This document shows positions 32,952 to 44,832 of a stretch of DNA of 64,000 nt, one piece after another; position 1 is the first letter of the stretch; each line of letters opens with the position of its first letter. This DNA is from Sesamum alatum (Eukaryota; Streptophyta; Magnoliopsida; Lamiales; Pedaliaceae), in assembly GCA_034509735.1 (NCBI GenBank), contig JACGWO010000006.1:33783141-33847140 (forward strand). The letters run 5' to 3'. A program made the translations under genes and the position numbers. The notes beneath the pieces are model-generated. The model had not been told where the DNA came from. It searched no databases and was given only the letters and a program-made list of their open reading frames with translations.

Positions 32952-34316
32952 TGGGTATTAGATAGCAGCTGTGGAGCTCACATTTGCAACGACTTGCAGG
33001 TGTTGAAAAGAAGCAGAAAGCTGAGTAGCGGTGAAATAGTCCTAAAGCTTGGCAATGGCAAGGTCATCTCGGCAGAAGCCATAGGATCCGCCACCTTAGT
33101 AGTTAGTGATCATATTAGTATAGAATTAGAGCAGGTTTATTATGTACCTAGCATGATAAACAATATCATTTCCATTCCATTGTTAGACAATAGTGGTTAT
33201 GAGTTTTCGATCAATAAAAATTGCTTTTATTTGAGGAAGGGTGGATTTGCTCATCTGCTTGGTACACTTAATAAGGGTCTCTATATCTTACAACAATCAA
33301 ATTTTGTTATGAATGCTCAACACAAATGTAAAATAGATAATGATGGGAAAGCACAACTGTGGCATGCAAGGCTAGGTCATATCTCTCAAGAAATGATGAA
33401 GAAATTGGTAAACTCAAAAAACCTAGAGGTTGGGGACTTGAGTGATCTACCAACTTGTGAATCCTGCATTAAAGGAAAAATGACCAAGAAGCCCTTTGTA
33501 GGACAAAGCAGGCTTGCCACGGGTCTATTGGACTTGGTCCATACAGACGTGTGTGGACCACTAAGGACGCAAGCCCGAGGTGGGTTTTCCTACTCCATAA
33601 CCTTCACCAATGATCATTTACGGTACGGTTATGTTTACCTGATGAGGTACAAGTCTGAAGCTCTTGAGAGGTTTAAAGAATTCAGACTTGAAGTCGAGAA
33701 CCAATCCGGGTGCAAAATTAAAGTCCTACGGTCAGACCGAGGCGACGAATACCTTAGTAATGAATTCCTTGATTATCTAAAAGAAAACGATATAATCTTT
33801 GAATGGACACCTCTCGGGACACCACAATTAAATGACATCTCTAAAAGGAGGAATCGAACCCTGTTAGACATGGTCCGATCCATGATGAGTTTTACCGAAT
33901 TGCCCTTGTCATTTTGGGGCTACGCACTGGAAACCGCAACCAAGTTGTTAAACTTAGCGCCGTCCAGTGTGGTGACCCAAACACCATATGAGATATGGCA
34001 CGACAAGCCTGCGTCCTACAACTACTTGAAAGTGTGGGGTAGCCCTGCATACATCAAGAGGATAGTGGAAGACAAGTTAGAATCAAGGTCTAGTTTGTGC
34101 TGGTTCATTGGATACCCTAAAGAATCTGCAGGTTATCATTTCTATGACCCCTTGGAACAAAAAGGTATTTATTTCAGGGAATGCAGTGTTCTTGGAAAAA
34201 GGTTCCCAACGGGTGTCCAATGTGATCATCTGATCCTTGAGGAGTCAAGTGAGATGAATTAGTCATCAGTTCCAGAAGCTACGGATACTCCACTTAGAGG
34301 TTTCAGGATAAATACC
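32952..34316 (+). pseudogene. Y protease and integrase
   Basis: The protease motif is VLDSSCGAHICN, with Ser in place of the usual Gly of D-S/T-G. The integrase zinc region WHARLGHIS...CESCIKGK is intact. The core has Asp in HTDVCGP and Asp in LRSDRGDEY, but the Glu of SERRNR is Lys (AAA at 33,843-33,845), so the D-D-E set is lost. The C-terminal segment WGYALETATKLLNLAPSS, then WGSPAYIKR, then HFYDPLEQ reaches a TAG at 34,260-34,262 and a TAA at 34,317-34,319. The frame itself continues past both. Confidence 0.87.
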
Positions 34317-36101
34317 TAACAGGTTGAGCCACCTCGCGAGGTTCAGCATGCCAGGCATGTCGACCTACCTCATGAGGATCCAACCCTGGTACCTGAACCG
34401 CCAGCTCCTGTCATGTCTGCACCCATAATTACCGCTGACGTTCCCGTCCTCCGTAGGTCAGCTAGAGTGCCTCGCCCTCCCATGAGGTATGACTTTCTAA
34501 ACATGACCAGTCAATTGGACAAGGATCCCAAGACATACGGGGACGCGATGTCTGACATCGACTCGGGAAAATGGCTTGAGGCCATGAAAGCCGAAATGGA
34601 CTCCATGAGCACAAACCAAATGTGGACACTTGTAGACCCACCCAAAGGCGTTAAACCAGTCGAGTGTAAATGGGTCTATAAGCCTAAACTTGGTATTGAT
34701 GGAGAAGTTATGACCTTCAAAGCTAGGCTAGTGGCAAAAGGATACACTCAACGACCGGGGGTCGACTTTGAGGATACCTATTCGCCAGTAGCTATGGCTA
34801 AGTCCATTCATATCCTGCTTGCCATAACAACATGGTATGACTATGAAATATGGCAGATGGATGTGAAAACGGCATTTCTCAACGGCTTCGTTGAGGAAGA
34901 GATCTACATAGATCAGCTGGAGGGATTCACAGTTGCTGGAGAAGAGCAGAAGGTCTGTCGTCTCCGAAAGTCCATCTATGGCCTCAAACAAGCATCCCTT
35001 AGTTGGAACATTCACTTTGATGAAGTCATACGAGGATATGATTTTATAAAAAATGAATTTGACCCTTGTGTATACAAGAGGGTCAGTCAGAGCTCTGTAG
35101 TGTTCCTAGTGCTTTATGTGGACGACATTCTACTCGTAGGTAATGATGTTAGAATGTTGAGTAACACAAAAGCATGGTTATCCACTCAATTTTCCATTAA
35201 GGATTTTGGTGAAACCTCCTACATTCTAAGCATCCACATCGCTAGGGACAGATCTAAGAGGATGTTAGGATTAACCCAAAACTCGTATGTGGAGAAAATC
35301 CTGCAAAGGTTTCATATGGATAGCTCCAAACTAGGTTTCCTTCCCATGAGGCATGGGATCAAGCTATCCAAGAAACAGTCTCCCAAGACTGATGAGGAAC
35401 TTGAATGGATGAAAGGCATCCCCTGTGCTTCTGCCATAGGCAACATCCAATACACCGTTCACTGCACGAGACCAGACATCGCTTACACCTTAAGTGTATC
35501 AAGTAGATATCAGTCTTGTGCAGGCGATGCTCATTGGAATGCGGTCAAGAACATCCTTAAGTACCTAAGGAGGACTAAGGAAATGTTCTTGATCTATGGC
35601 AATGGAGAGTTAATCCTGGAAGGCTTTAGCGACGCTAGCTTCCAGGCGGATGACGACGATGCCAAGTCTCAGTCGGGTTATGTATTCAGGCTCAATGGAG
35701 GTATGGTGGCATGGAAAAGTTCCAAGCAAGAAACCAGAACTAATTCCACCACTGAGGCCGAATACATAGCGGCTTGAGAAGTTGCCAAAGAAGCGGTTTG
35801 GATGAGAAACTACATCCAAGAGTTGGGTGTGGTGCCTAGCATTGCCGAGCCCCTAGTTATCTTTTGTGATAACAACGAAGCGATATCGCAAGCAAAGGAA
35901 CCGAGATCCGATCACCGATCCAAGCACATTCTTAGACGCTACCACCTTTTGAGTGAAATGGTAGGAAGAGGTGACGTCCAGATGGACCGAGTTAGCTCAA
36001 TAAACAACACAACAAATCCGTTGACAAAGCCTATATCACAAACTGCTCATACGCAACATCTTGAGAATATGGGGATTAGGCATATGGTCGATTGGCTTTA
36101 G
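34317..36101 (+). pseudogene. Y reverse transcriptase and RNase H
   Basis: Same frame as gag and integrase. RT motifs are in order: VWKLVDPPKG-like start (MWTLVDPPKGVK), FKARLVAKGYTQR, MDVKTAFLNG, YGLKQASLSW and catalytic YVDDILLVGND. RNase H shows FSDASFQADDDD, STTEAEYIAA and FCDNNEA, its D-E-D set. One TGA at 35,775-35,777 interrupts just after EYIAA. The protein ends at the TAG 36,099-36,101, followed by the AAGTGGGAGAT polypurine tract. RT and RNase H together turn element RNA into DNA. This is the best-preserved pol in the window. Confidence 0.88.
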
Positions 36102-36115
36102 GTCAAGTGGGAGAT

Positions 36116-37575
36116 TGTTAGAATAGATGACTGTGTAGCCAATCTGATTGGGCTAATGTAACCTATGTTTGAACAATTTCAGTGTTTTAATAAACTGTAA
36201 TGATTAAGAAAGTGATATTCATTTGGCTTAATACTATGTTTGTGTTCACTTACTGCTTTACGTTAACTGTTCGGTGCACAAGCAAAGCCCACACACCAAA
36301 AACACATTCCGGGAAACTGAAAGTGCGCATTGGATGATGGTTCATGAAATCAGTTTCTCCGGGCCGGTCTGAAAGACTCCAAGTCAAGGAATCTCAAGAT
36401 AGGGTATCGAGAATCTGTGTGAGAGTTACACTAAGCCTTTACAGTCGCATTTCATCGACAAGTGACAAAGCTCGTCCATGCAATGTTTGTGGGTCAGCCA
36501 GCTAGGTGGTTGCTGACTGAGGTGACTCGTGGGAACTGTCATATGGAAAACCTTGAGTAGGGTCGGTCAGGTATGACTTGTATTCTCGGTTCCTACAGTA
36601 TGAATGGATCCTTAGACTTGAGGGATTACTGAGATCACCTACACACTGTGCCTGTATCTTAGGTATGGCGAAATGCTGCCAAGTTGAGTAACTCGCTAGT
36701 CATAAACCCCTATCTAGTGCAGTCAAGATGTGTAGCGTGATAGTAGGTTCCTAATAGAGGATCCATCTCCTGTCAGAAGACTGACGGTAATATCTCACTT
36801 TACTCTAAGACTCGTCCCTGATAAACCTATGGCCACAGTAACTGAACAAACGGTAGGACCCTTGTGACGTCTAGTATGGACGAGGTAAGGCTTAGGTCGA
36901 GAATGGGTACCTACAGTTCCAAGCCCTAGACTCTAAGCAGTGAGATTGTAGGTGGAAGGATAAACGTACTAAAGAGCCTAAATGTTCACACCATAAACAT
37001 TCACCTAGTCTCTAGTGCCATGGACCGTTGCTAGACGGCCACCCATGGTGATGGACGAATTTCTGTCATAAGATGGTTGGAATTCGGCCAAGTCTAGCTG
37101 AGGGTGAACTTAAAAGAGTCACACACAACCCGCATGCATCAAAGGTATTTAATTTGTAATTAATTTAGAGAGGTTGAACGATTTAAATTAGATTTCATCG
37201 ATTCCCTTTTCTTTCTTGGGATGTTGATTCCTTTATTTGGATTAAGAGGAATTAATTAATAAATAAATTAGATTTATTGGAGTAAATTAAGTGGGCTTAA
37301 AATAAATATTATTATTTATTTTATTTATTTAAAAGCCCCATGGATTATTTAAATAGAATTTAAATATTCCATAATTAAATGGATGGATGAGATTAAAGAG
37401 GAGAGATCAGGGGCCTAGATAAGTTTGACTAATCCAAGCCTATTTTGACTAGGACTTTGACTAGGTCAAAATTCTAGTCAAACCAAGCTTCTAAAGTTGG
37501 AGTTTGAAGAGGAATAGGATCCGCCTTCTATAAATACTCCTAAGTCAAGACTTTAGAAATATGATGATGATCAAG

Positions 37576-37609
<34 letters not shown>

Positions 37610-38116
37610 CTACTCGGCCATCTCTCCCTGTCCACCACCCCTCTCCCAAGAAAAGGTTTTGGTTCCTTGTTTCATACAAGTGAACCATAAGGAGGATTGA
37701 TCACGTTAACTCATAACGTTTGGTTGATCCGTCCTCTCTAAAATATACACTTGATTTTTCGCTAGCATGAGGATCAAGATACATGGGCGGATTGCGTGTA
37801 CGATTTAGAGGGTCTCTTGTTCGAGATCTTGGTGCAAAACAGGGAACAACGCGAGTAGCTGCTTGAAGACAAAACTACAATCGGGTAATTTCTTTTGTTG
37901 ATGTCTTTGATTCTTATACCCTATGGCCTTCATGATTTGCATGTTTTATTTAGTCATGAGATACACCGAATGCCCGGGAGGTTCAAGGGAACACCCCTTG
38001 AACGTGTTATTTACATTTATGTATGAGCATGTTTTAAATTCAAATTATATTTTATATCGCGCTTCCGCATTCGCGCTCCTCTTTAGGATGAGCCACACGC
38101 CTTCCCTAGGCTTTCA
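36116..38116 (+). repeat. 3' LTR of Y
   Basis: 2,001 bp, TG...CA. Contains the CCATGG block (about 37,007-37,052), TATA box TATAAATA at 37,529-37,536, a CA dinucleotide microsatellite (37,579-37,607), and a perfect 9-bp hairpin GTTCAAGGG/CCCTTGAAC (37,981-38,003) with loop AACAC. Ends at the CA joined to the second part of the X 5' LTR. Confidence 0.88.
37579..37607. repeat. CA microsatellite inside the Y 3' LTR
   Basis: About 14 uninterrupted CA units, grown from a shorter CACACAC tract present at the same place in related LTRs (31,804-31,822; 46,317-46,331). Confidence 0.9.
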
Positions 38117-38620
38117 CAAAAACCGGCGCCCCCTCTCTCGGCCATCTCCTCCCGTCTCTTCACCTCCAAAAGGCGTTCTTGCTTTGTTGTCTATGATACA
38201 AGGAAGCACATGAACAATCGATAACGTAACACAATAGCGTTTGATCGATTGCTATCTGCCTTTCTTTGATATCTTGCTAGCACGAGGGTATCAAGATTTC
38301 GGTGAATTACGTGGACGATTTGGAGGATCTCTACGTTGAGATCTAGGTGGCAAATTCGGGAACAACGCGTGTAGCCGAACGAAGAAAGCTACATGGGTGA
38401 GTACACTTGTTACGATTCTGTTTCTTCGTTCCACCCTATGGCCTCCATGAATCTTTCATGGTTCCTTTATTCATGAGATACACCAAACGCCCTAGAGAAT
38501 CAAGGGAACACCTTTTGATCAGTTTTTAATCCCGTTTCAATCATGCAAGTTTACATTTTTTCGTTCACGCCCCCACGCTTCCACACGTGCCCTCTCCCTG
38601 GCCGATTTGCTTGGTTTACA
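38117..38620 (+). repeat. 5' LTR of X, part 2
   Basis: Continues the X LTR after the Y insertion (CAAAAACCGGCGCC...). It matches 46,330-46,836 to the terminal TTTACA. It holds the hairpin AATCAAGGG/CTTTTGATC with loop AACAC at 38,498-38,520, closed by two G-U pairs as RNA. Confidence 0.88.
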
Positions 38621-38621
38621 G

Positions 38622-38633
38622 TGGTATCAGAGC
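38622..38633 (+). other. primer-binding site of X
   Basis: TGGTATCAGAGC two bases after the LTR end, the initiator-Met tRNA type, identical to Copia-1. Confidence 0.9.
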
Positions 38634-40745
38634 CTGGTTTGGTGTATAGGCCTAGGGTTTTACGGGCTATACATGTATGAGCATGTTTTACGTGACTTTA
38701 TTTTTCGTATTGAAGCGTGACGTAAATTGTAAGGATAATTGTGTTAATTTTGCACTTGAAAGGTTGATCATGGAGTTCTTGTATTTCTTGAATTACTTTC
38801 TTGTTTTCTTGGAAAAAAAGGGTGCAGAAATAATGGCAAGATATGAAAAACGACGACGGCAGTAGCTGTCGGCCAACTGCATGCACAGGGCGCACGGTCC
38901 TGCCTGTGTGCAGATGCCTGGCCAGGCGCGTACAGTGCGCGCGTCGGTAGTTGGGTCTGCCGGCTGCAGGCGCAGGAGGCGCGCGTGTAGACAGGGGAGC
39001 CTGCGTTCAACCGCTAGGCCAGCGCACGTGAACGACAGAGCCGCTAGGCGTGCGCACAGGTAAGGAAAGCCTGTGCGCATATGCCCGGCCAGCGCCCGTA
39101 GGTAACTGGTAGGGCAGCCCCGTGCGAATGCGCAGCCGGCAAGTGCTGGGCGACAGGGGCGAGCGCGCGCACATGGCACTGCCTGCCGTCTGGTGGCCTA
39201 CCGGCCAGGATGGGGCGCACGCACGCACGCCTGGCCAGGCTGAGGCCGCCGGCAACGGTTGCCGTTGCTGTTTTCCGTCTTTGTGCTATGTTTATGAAAT
39301 TATTATTTTTGGATTATTCTGAATTATTTTTTGCACATTTTTATAAAAAACATTATTTCAAAATATTTTATTTTGGGTGAGGTTTGGAACCTCCTAAGAT
39401 CTAATATTGTTTTAATAATGCGAAAATGATTTCCTAGAAAGAAATGTTGGAATGGTTGAATCGATGGTCAGTTTCTTGTGTAGAAATTTTGCATTTATTT
39501 CCTGCTGAGTATGATATTGGTTATCTAGCATTTGGATGAATAACATGTTTTACTTGGATGTGTAACATTGCTATTTGCGTCAGTGTGATTGACGAATGGA
39601 TGATCACAAAAGCCCTTAGATCGAATCTATGGTTTATTTTCTGTTAGGGCTGTGTGCCTCATTTTTGCTTCGTTATCTTTCTGGTTGCCTTGGAATAATA
39701 AGGCTTTCTTCCTCTCTCCTTTTGTACTCCCCTCGGGTGTTCGTTGGGGTTTCTATTTCAGTTGTAATGAAAGTAGGTAGAAATGAGACATTTTTCTTTC
39801 TTTTTTCTTTTTGTAAATAAAGAAAATCAAGGAAGGCCCAGAAGGAGGAGTCCAAGGAGGCCCATGGAGATTCGAAGCCTTGTAGGCCCGATCAATGAAG
39901 AGACAAGGCCCATCAATATGTTGATGGGTTTCTACATAAATATGTAATAGTGTAGGACCACCCTAGATTGACCATAGATCTACTACGTGCTCAGTGGGTC
40001 GCATAGGTTTCGAGCTTGTGATCATCCAACAGGGGTGTGCTAGGCTTTTATTTTTGCATGTGGAATGATTGGTGGATGAATGGTTTATATATCAGGTTTC
40101 TGTCAAAGCATGCAAATTATGTAATATGTGATGAGGTCTCGGTTTATTAAAATTCTCACTTGGTTAGACCAAGCTAAAATATTAGACCCCTAATAAATGG
40201 ACTAGAACTCACATTGTTTGTCCAAGCCTTACATCCATAACGAAAGTGAGGAAGCTGATTTCACCCAATTGCATGGTCTCACGAGTCGCGGCGCGTCTTT
40301 TGGATTGAAATTAAGCTGCACGATTATTGTGAACGAAATGAATACACTCATGTTTCCCGTCTCACAAGTCGTGGGGGTGACAGTGAGTGCTATGATTCGG
40401 TTGATGGGTTGGGTCTAACACTTAGTAACGTAATTCGCTTGGAGTTCTCGGGATCATGTGAGGAGGTGAGGCAAAATAACTTGGGAATCTCGTTGGACGA
40501 GAATGGTATGGAATACCTCCGGCAAGGAGATTTTTCATGCGAATCGTAAAAGCGGGTATGGAGAATTTCATTTATGGATCCCAAGCTCACTAGGAAGGAA
40601 TTTCCCGAAAACGACGTTTGAGTGTGACGTATTTTCGTAGAAATAGTGGGCACATTAAATGAATGAAGTCCAAGTCTTTAATTTGTTATTTAGTACCATT
40701 ACGATCTGCTAAATGCTTTCTTTTATTTTAAATGTTGATTTAATC
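38634..40745 (+). other. long untranslated leader of X
   Basis: 2.1 kb from PBS to gag. It has a GC-rich island (about 38,860-39,262) with a perfect 10-bp stem TGCGCACAGG/CCTGTGCGCA at 39,051-39,060 and 39,070-39,079. It also has the inverted pair GGATGATCACAAAAGCCC (39,598-39,615) and GAGCTTGTGATCATCC (40,012-40,027). Both features lie in the same order as in the Copia-1 leader, although most other leader sequence has diverged. No ORF is credible. Confidence 0.78.
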
Positions 40746-41665
40746 ATGTCTAAGAAATCATTATCCTGCATACTTTAGACAAACAAATTTAATGGAACAA
40801 ACTATAACGATTGGTTGCGCAATCTGAGGATAGTCCTCGATTATGAGAACCAAGGTTATGTCATGGACAAGCCGTTTCCTCACACTTTATCGGAGGAATC
40901 CACGCCAGAAGAACGTGAGACGTTCGAGGTATGACATCAGGATAACCAGAATGTCCGTAGCTCATACTTGCATCTATGACTAATGAGATGCAGAAATAGT
41001 ATGAGAGGCTAGACGATGTTCCTTCCATAATGGCTCGTTTGAAGGATTGCTATGCAGTCTCGGACTGGCATACTATGTATGTCGCTACGAAAGGCATTCT
41101 TTGGAACAAAGATGACCGAAGGATCCTTTATACATGAGCATGGGGTCAAGATGCTTACCCTTTTGAAAAAGCTTGAGGACCTTAAGGCAGGGCTCGATAA
41201 CGAGACGTACATTGATGTGATCCTTCAGTCACTCCCACCCTCATTCGACCAATTTATTGTTACTACAACATGAATGCACTTGAGAAGGGTATACATGAGT
41301 CAATAAGTATGTTGGTCTAATACGAGGCAACGACCAAAAAGTCTGCGCCGTCGGTATTGGTTGGAGAGGCTTCGATTTCCAAAGCAAAATGCAAAGGTGT
41401 CGGACGCTAGAAAGGAAGAAGGGAAAGGAAAAGGCCATCGCAGCCACTGCAAACACTAGGAGCATTCCCGTTGCCAAAGTGGGGAAACGCAAGGGAAATA
41501 AGAAGGTTGGTTCGAAAGTAACAGTTGAGGGCAAATGACATATGCGTTCATTGCCGTGAGAAAGGGCATTGGAAGAGGGATTGCCCTAAATTCCTCTCCG
41601 AGCAAGGTATGTTTGTGGTTGAGGTTAATATGGTCACTAACTCTACTTCTTGGTTATTAGATAGA
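40746..41665 (+). pseudogene. X gag, broken
   Basis: Starts MSKKSL at ATG 40,746, with the family text TNKFNGTNYNDWLRNLR in the next codons after an early TAG. Stops and frameshifts follow, with a long clean piece at 41,052-41,273 (GVKMLTLLKKLEDLKAG, LQSLPPSFDQFIV). The zinc knuckle CVHCREKGHWKRDC (about 41,543-41,583) is intact. Colinear with the Copia-1 gag. Confidence 0.85.
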
Positions 41666-42300
41666 TACTGGTTGTGGAGCTGACATCTGCAATGACTTGC
41701 AAGTGTTGAAAAGAAGCAGAAGACTAAGTAAAGACGAGGTCATCCTAAGGCTTAGTGATGGCAAGGCCGTTGTTGCTAAAGTTGTCGGAACTGTTGACTT
41801 AGTAGTTAGTGATCATGTTAGGTTAGAATTAAAGGATTGTTATTATGTACTTAGCATGATCAAAACTATAATTTCCATTCCTTTGTTAGACAATAGTGGC
41901 TTTGAATTTTTTATCAATAAAAATTACTTTTATTTGATGAAAGATGGATCTTCTCATCTGCTAGGCAAACTTAACAATGGTCTTTATATTCTGCAAAAGT
42001 CTAATTGGATCATGATTGCTCAACACAAATGTAAACTAGATAATCTTGAGAACGCACTGTTGTGGCATGCAAGGCTAGCTCACATCTCTCGAGATAGGAT
42101 TAAAAGGATGGTAGACTCAAAGAGCTTAGAAGTGGGCGATTTGAACAATCTGCCAGCTTGTGAATCCTGCCTAAAAGGAAAAACAAACAAGAAGCCCTTT
42201 GTTGGACAAAAGCACGCTTGCCATCGGTCTAATGGACTTGGTCCATACAAACGTGTGTGGACCACTAAGTACTCAAGCTAGAGGTGGCTTGTCTTAGTTC
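41666..42300 (+). pseudogene. X protease and pre-integrase, broken
   Basis: A 4-base GATA duplication at about 41,660-41,667 shifts the frame inside the protease active-site motif (LD-TGCGAD). The frame then stays open from 41,697 to 42,281 through DHVRLELKDCYYV, SIPLLDNSGFEF and the zinc region WHARLAHIS...CESCLKGK. Confidence 0.83.
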
Positions 42301-43130
42301 ATAACCTTTACCGATGATCATTCACGGTATGGTTATGTTTACCTAATGAGGTACAATCTGAAGCTCTTGTGAGGTTTAAAGGCTTTAGACTTGAGGTTGA
42401 GAACCAAATTGGCCGTAAAATTTAAAATCCTACGATCAGGCCGAGGTGGCGAGTGCCTAAGTGATGAATTTCTCGATTATCTAAAAGAAAATGGTATAAT
42501 TTGTCAATGGACATCTCCCGGGGCACCCCAGTTAAATAGAGTCTCTGAAAGGAGGAATCGAACCCTATTGGAGATAGTTCGATCCATGATAAGCTTTACC
42601 GAGTTGCTCTTGTCTTTTTGGGGTTACGTACTTGAGAAAACAACTAAGTTACTGAACATGGCACCGTCTAGTGTTGTGGCCCGGACATCATATGAGATAT
42701 GGCACGGCAAGCCTGCGTTCTACAAATACTTGAGAGTGTGGGGTAGCCCTGAATACGTCAAGAGGTTAGTGAGAGACAAGCTAGAGTCGAGATTTAGCTT
42801 GTGTAGGTTCGTTGACTATCCAAAAGAAACTGCAGATTATTACTTCTATAACTCCTCTGAGGAAAAGGTATTTGTCTCAAGAAATGCAGTCTTCTGGGAA
42901 AAGGGTTTTTCATTGAATTCCCAATGTGATGAACTGCTCCTTGAGGAACCAAGCGAGACACCTCAGTCATCAGCGCCAGGAGCTGCAGACCCTACGTTAA
43001 GAGGTTTTAGGTTGAGTACCTGATGGGTTGAGCAGCCTCGTGAGGCTCAACGTGTTGAACAACCTCTTCAGGCCCAACATGTTGAGCAACCTCCTAAAGA
43101 GGCAAATGCGGTACCAGAACCGCCAGCTCC
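42301..43130 (+). pseudogene. X integrase core, broken
   Basis: Open from 42,391 to 43,023. The second catalytic Asp is Gly here (LRSGRGGE, codon GGC at 42,439-42,441), while the Glu (SERRNRTLLE) is kept. The C-terminal half shows SSVVARTSYEIWHGKP and VFVSRNAVFW. Upstream the first-Asp region is frameshifted (GPYKRVWTTKYS). Confidence 0.83.
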
Positions 43131-44815
43131 TGCTGTGTCTGTGCCCGTGGTTCCCATCAGTGATATTCTAGTCCTCCGTATGTCAGCAAGAGTGTCACGT
43201 CCTCCAGAGAGGTATAGCTTCTTAGGCATGACATGTCAATTGGATAATGATCCTAAGACATACGGGGGCGCGATGTCGGATATCGATTCAGGGAAGTGGC
43301 TTGAGGCCATGAAAAATTGAAATGGACTCCATGAGCACGAACAAAGTATGGACGCTTGTGGACTCTCCCAAAGGTGTTAAACCGTCGGGTGTAAATGGGT
43401 CTATAAGCGTAAACTTGGGGCTGATGGAGAAGTGACTACCTTCAAAGCTAGACTTATGGCGAAAGGCTACACTCAACGTCCCGGGGTTGATTTTGAAGAA
43501 ACCTATTCACCAATAACCATGGCTAAGTTCATTCAGATTATGCTTGCCATAGTTGTATAGTATGACTATGAAATATGACAGATGGATGTGAAAACGGCTT
43601 TCCTCAATGGCTTCGTTGAGAAAGAGATCTATATGGATCATTCGGAGTGATTCACTATTGTTTGAGAAAAGTAGAAAGTCTGTCATCTCCAAAAGTCCAT
43701 CTATGGCCTCAAACAAGCATCCCGGAGTTGAAATATTCATTTTGATGAAGTCAAACGGTGATATGATTTCATCAAGAATGAATGTGACCCTTGTACTGTT
43801 CAGTGAGAGCTCAGTACTGTTCCTAGTGCTTTATGTGGACGACATTCTGCTCATTGGAAATGATTTCAGAATGTTAGGTGACATAAAAGCATAGTTGTCT
43901 ACTCAATTCTCCATGAAGGATTTGGGTGAAGTTTCCTATATTCTAGGCATCAAGATCTTTATGGATAGATCTAAACGCATGTTAGGAATGAATTCAAAAC
44001 TTGTATGTTGAGAAAATCCTGAAAAGGTTCAAGATGGATAAATCCAGACGAGGTTTCATTCCCATAAGGCATGGGGTCAAGTAATCCAAGAAGCAGTCTC
44101 CTACGACTGATGAGGAGCTTGAAAGGATGAGGGGCGTCCCCTATGCCTTCGCCGTAGGCAACTTCCAGTATGTTGTTCACTGCACTAGGCCAGACATGCT
44201 TACACTTTGAGTGTGACCAGCAGATATCAGTCCTATGCAGGTGAGGCACATTAGATTGAATTTAAGCATATTCTTAAGTACCTAAGAAGGACTACATATA
44301 TGTTCTTAGTCCTATGGCGATGGAGAGTTGATACTGGAAGGTTTTAGCGATGCTATCTTTTAGTTGGACGATGATGATGCCAAATCATAGTGAGGATTCA
44401 TGTTCAGGCTTAATAGTGAAGTTGTGGCTTGAAAAAGTTCCAAGCAGGATATCACAACCAATTCCACCACTGAAGCTGAATACATAGCGGCTTCGGAAGC
44501 AGCCAAGGAGGCGGTTCGGATGAAAAACTACATCCAAGAGTTGGGTGTGGTGCCTAGCATTGCCGAGCGAGTAGTTATCTTCTGTGACAACAATGGCGTT
44601 GTAGCACAAGCAAAGGAACCGAGATCTCATCACCGATCCAAACACATACTGAGACGCTACCACCTGTTGAGGGAGATGGTAGGAAGAGGTGACGTTCAGA
44701 TGGACCGAGTCAGCTTAGTAGAAAATACAACAGATCCTTAGACCAAGCCTATGTCACAGATCGCTCATGCATAACATATTGAGAAGATGGGTCTAAGGCA
44801 TAGAGTGATTGGCTT
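43131..44815 (+). pseudogene. X reverse transcriptase and RNase H, broken
   Basis: RT text PKTYGGAMSDIDSGKWLEAMK is followed by many stops and frameshifts. The catalytic YVDDILLIGND is still legible near 43,835. RNase H pieces such as SKHILRRYHLL (in the open stretch 44,520-44,741) mark the C-terminus. The reading order is the same as in Y. Confidence 0.83.
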
Positions 44816-44832
44816 TAGGTAAAGTGGGTGAT

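Larger units (their letters stand above)
31852..38116 (+). mobile_element. Copia element Y, nested in X, 5' part deleted
   Basis: Begins TGTTAGAATAGG at 31,852 and ends CTTTCA at 38,116. The first 596 bp of its 5' LTR are joined directly to the middle of gag at 32,447/32,448, so the rest of the LTR, PBS, leader and gag N-terminus are gone. The insertion site is an A-run, so the TSD reads only as AAAAA against CAAAA. The remaining polyprotein frame is unshifted for 3.6 kb. It cannot transpose on its own, having no PBS. Confidence 0.87.

Noticed and set aside
32460..34262. Host gene starting at ATG 32,460
   Set aside because: The translation is copia gag-pol, and the ATGs are internal codons brought next to an LTR by deletion.
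38768..39322. GC-rich open frames in the X leader, both strands
   Set aside because: Same composition effect as in Copia-1; low-complexity translations and no start context or conservation of frame.
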